Source: Acetobacteraceae bacterium
Lineage (GTDB): Bacteria; Pseudomonadota; Alphaproteobacteria; Acetobacterales; Acetobacteraceae
Length of the DNA: 6,484 nt
Assembly: GCA_947462945.1 (NCBI GenBank)
Contig: CANHTE010000079.1
Span: 1 to 6,484, forward strand
Direction of reading: 5' to 3'
The notes below the pieces were generated by a model. The model ran no database searches and was not told the origin of the DNA. It was given only the letters and a program-made list of their open reading frames with translations. Both the position numbers and the translations under genes were made by a program. This document shows, piece after piece, positions 5,226 to 6,484 of the stretch (positions are counted from its first letter, which is position 1; each line of letters opens with the position of its first letter).

Positions 5226-6200
5226 TCAGCCTTCGGCGCGGATATTCGCCTCGCGCACCAGCGTGGCATAATTCGCATATTCATGCGCCAGCAGCGCCTG
5301 CGTCTCGGCCGGGCTCATGGGTGCTGCGGGCACCGTGCCCACGCCGCGTAGCTTCTCCTGCACCGTGGGGCGGCTCAGCACATTCCGCCAGGCGGCCGAT
5401 ACCCGGGTCAGCACTTGCTCCGGCAGGCCGCGCGGCGCGATGGCGATGTACCAGGAATCCACATCCGCGCCGCGAATACCCTGCTCGCCCAAGGTGGGCA
5501 GATCGGGCAGTTCCAGCGCGCGCGTCGTGCCAACGGCCGAAAGCGCACGCAGCCTGCCCTCACGCAGATGGGGCGCCGCCAGCCCGGCTGGCAGCACGGC
5601 CAGATCGATCCGCCCGGCGATGAGGTCCACCACGCCCGGCGGCAGGCCACGGTAATCCACGGCCGTCAGGCGCATGTCCTGGGCGCGTTGGAGAACCTCC
5701 ACCGCCATATGGGCGAAGGTGCCGTGACCGGGGCGCAGGTAATTCAGCTTCCCCGGCTCGGCCCGTGCGGCGGCGACAAGCTGCGCCACGCTCGTCAGCG
5801 GCGAATTGGCCGGCACGGTCAGCACGGAGACGGCGTGCGAGACCTTGGCCAGCCCCTGGAAGGCATCTACCGGATGAAAGGGCTGGGGTGTCAGCAGCGG
5901 CGCCACCACATGCCCGAGCGAGGCAAGCAGCCAGCTATAGCCATCCGCCGGGGCCTGCGCGAGATTCTGTGCCGCGATCATCCCGCCCGCACCGGTCCGC
6001 ACATCCACCACCACCGGCTGGCCAAGCTCACTCGCCAAATCCTCCGAGACGGCGCGGATCACCAGGTCAATGATGCCGCCCGCCGGAAAGGGTGAAATGA
6101 AACGGATGGGGCGCTGCGGAAAGGCCTGTGCCAGGGCCGGGCTGGCCAGCAGCGTGGCGGTGGCGCCCAGCAGGGCACGGCGGCCAAGAAAATGGGTCAT
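5226..6200 (-). CDS. Bug/TctC family tripartite tricarboxylate transporter substrate-binding protein
   Basis: Proteins of this family are periplasmic and capture small, usually carboxylated, solutes, either for TctAB-type transporters or as orphan binding proteins. The 324 residues fit the family. The N-terminus GRRALLGATATLLASPALAQA is a signal peptide with a twin-arginine look, probably cleaved after AQA (24-26). PFPAGGIID (37-45) matches the PxPxGGxxD ligand loop and TGAGGM (69-74) the second conserved glycine loop. ADGYSWLL, KLNYLRPGHGTFAH (151-164), YRGLPPGVVDLIAGRIDL and the LRALSAVGTTRALELPDLPT stretch are all family landmarks. AGGAG at 6212-6208 lies seven bases before the ATG, which overlaps the stop of the aminotransferase gene (ATGA). 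No tctA or tctB is seen, so this is an orphan within the window. The ligand cannot be read from sequence. Confidence 0.95.
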   Translation of the reverse strand: MTHFLGRRALLGATATLLASPALAQAFPQRPIRFISPFPAGGIIDLVIRAVSEDLASELGQPVVVDVRTGAGGMIAAQNLAQAPADGYSWLLASLGHVVAPLLTPQPFHPVDAFQGLAKVSHAVSVLTVPANSPLTSVAQLVAAARAEPGKLNYLRPGHGTFAHMAVEVLQRAQDMRLTAVDYRGLPPGVVDLIAGRIDLAVLPAGLAAPHLREGRLRALSAVGTTRALELPDLPTLGEQGIRGADVDSWYIAIAPRGLPEQVLTRVSAAWRNVLSRPTVQEKLRGVGTVPAAPMSPAETQALLAHEYANYATLVREANIRAEG

Positions 6201-6484
6201 GCGGCGGCTCCTGCCTGAAGATCCTTCAGCGCGTCATACAATGCGCTCAGGCGCGTGGTAAGCGGGCCTGGCAAGGCGGCCGGCAGGGTGCGGCCATCCA
6301 CGCCGCGCACCGGCGTCAGCCCCCCAAAGGTGCCCGTCACGAAGGCTTCCTCGGCCGTGTAGAGGTCCTTCAGGACGAAATTGCCCAGCGTGATCGGGAT
6401 GGCATGGGCGCGGCACAGCGCGATCACATTCGCGCGCGTCACGCCATGGAAGCAGAAATCGCCCGTCGAGGTGAAGACCTGGCC
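6197..6484 (-). CDS. Class IV PLP-dependent aminotransferase, C-terminal part (partial)
   Basis: The frame is open to the right edge, so the N-terminal two thirds lie outside the window. The visible 95 residues begin GQVFTSTGDFCFHGVTR, equivalent to the G-[IV]-T-R motif of branched-chain and D-amino-acid aminotransferases. LKDLYTAEEAFVTGTFGGLTPV (about 39-58 of the fragment) follows, where family members bind the cofactor phosphate through the TGT segment, and then VDGRTL. This fold transfers amino groups between amino and keto acids, using pyridoxal phosphate, in the cytoplasm. Substrate (branched-chain L-amino acids, D-amino acids or other) cannot be decided without the N-terminal half. A GTG at 6442 is internal and not the start, because the conserved sequence continues before it. 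The stop overlaps the next gene's ATG, so the two genes are cotranscribed. Confidence 0.9.
   Translation of the reverse strand, partial: GQVFTSTGDFCFHGVTRANVIALCRAHAIPITLGNFVLKDLYTAEEAFVTGTFGGLTPVRGVDGRTLPAALPGPLTTRLSALYDALKDLQAGAAA

Noticed and set aside
5415..6095. Plus-strand open frame (226 codons) opposite the Bug-family gene
   Set aside because: Antisense of a clear binding-protein gene; no SD, no motif, composition typical of shadow frames.

Overview
The window reads as ordinary chromosome from a high-GC alphaproteobacterium. An Acetobacteraceae (Roseomonas-like) origin is likely. The grounds are the S21 sequence, a COQ9-family protein, a Bug-type solute-binding protein, an OmpA-like porin with an Ala/Pro linker, and a DUF465-like tail ahead of purE. 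This is inferred from protein families, since no rRNA or other marker is present. I found no phage, transposase, CRISPR array, tRNA or defence gene, and no convincing new multi-gene system.

Layout: (1) 1-1669, plus strand: the last codons of a probable YdcH/DUF465 protein, then purE and purK with overlapping ends. This is a translationally coupled pair that converts AIR to CAIR in purine synthesis. (2) 1670-1853: a 184-bp gap that opens with a 46-bp near-perfect palindrome directly after the purK stop. The gap ends with the ribosome-binding site of the next gene. (3) 1854-2945, plus: an OmpA-family outer-membrane protein, followed by a textbook UUCG-loop terminator. (4) 3056-4784, minus: peptide deformylase (def), a COQ9-family ubiquinone-biosynthesis protein coupled to it by an ATGA overlap, then a small exported four-cysteine protein of unknown function with its own terminator. 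(5) 4785-4955: a divergent control region with a GC-rich hairpin in front of rpsU. (6) 4956-5210, plus: rpsU (ribosomal protein S21, GTG start) and its terminator. (7) 5226-6484, minus: the 3' end of a class IV PLP aminotransferase, overlapping by ATGA a Bug/TctC-family periplasmic binding protein.

The genes fall into separate housekeeping units: purine synthesis, envelope anchoring, N-terminal protein processing with quinone synthesis, translation, and solute capture with amino-acid metabolism. Each convergent junction holds at least one strong hairpin. The parts most worth a second look are the palindrome at 1671-1716, the hairpin in the rpsU leader, and the uncharacterised exported protein at 3107-3607.
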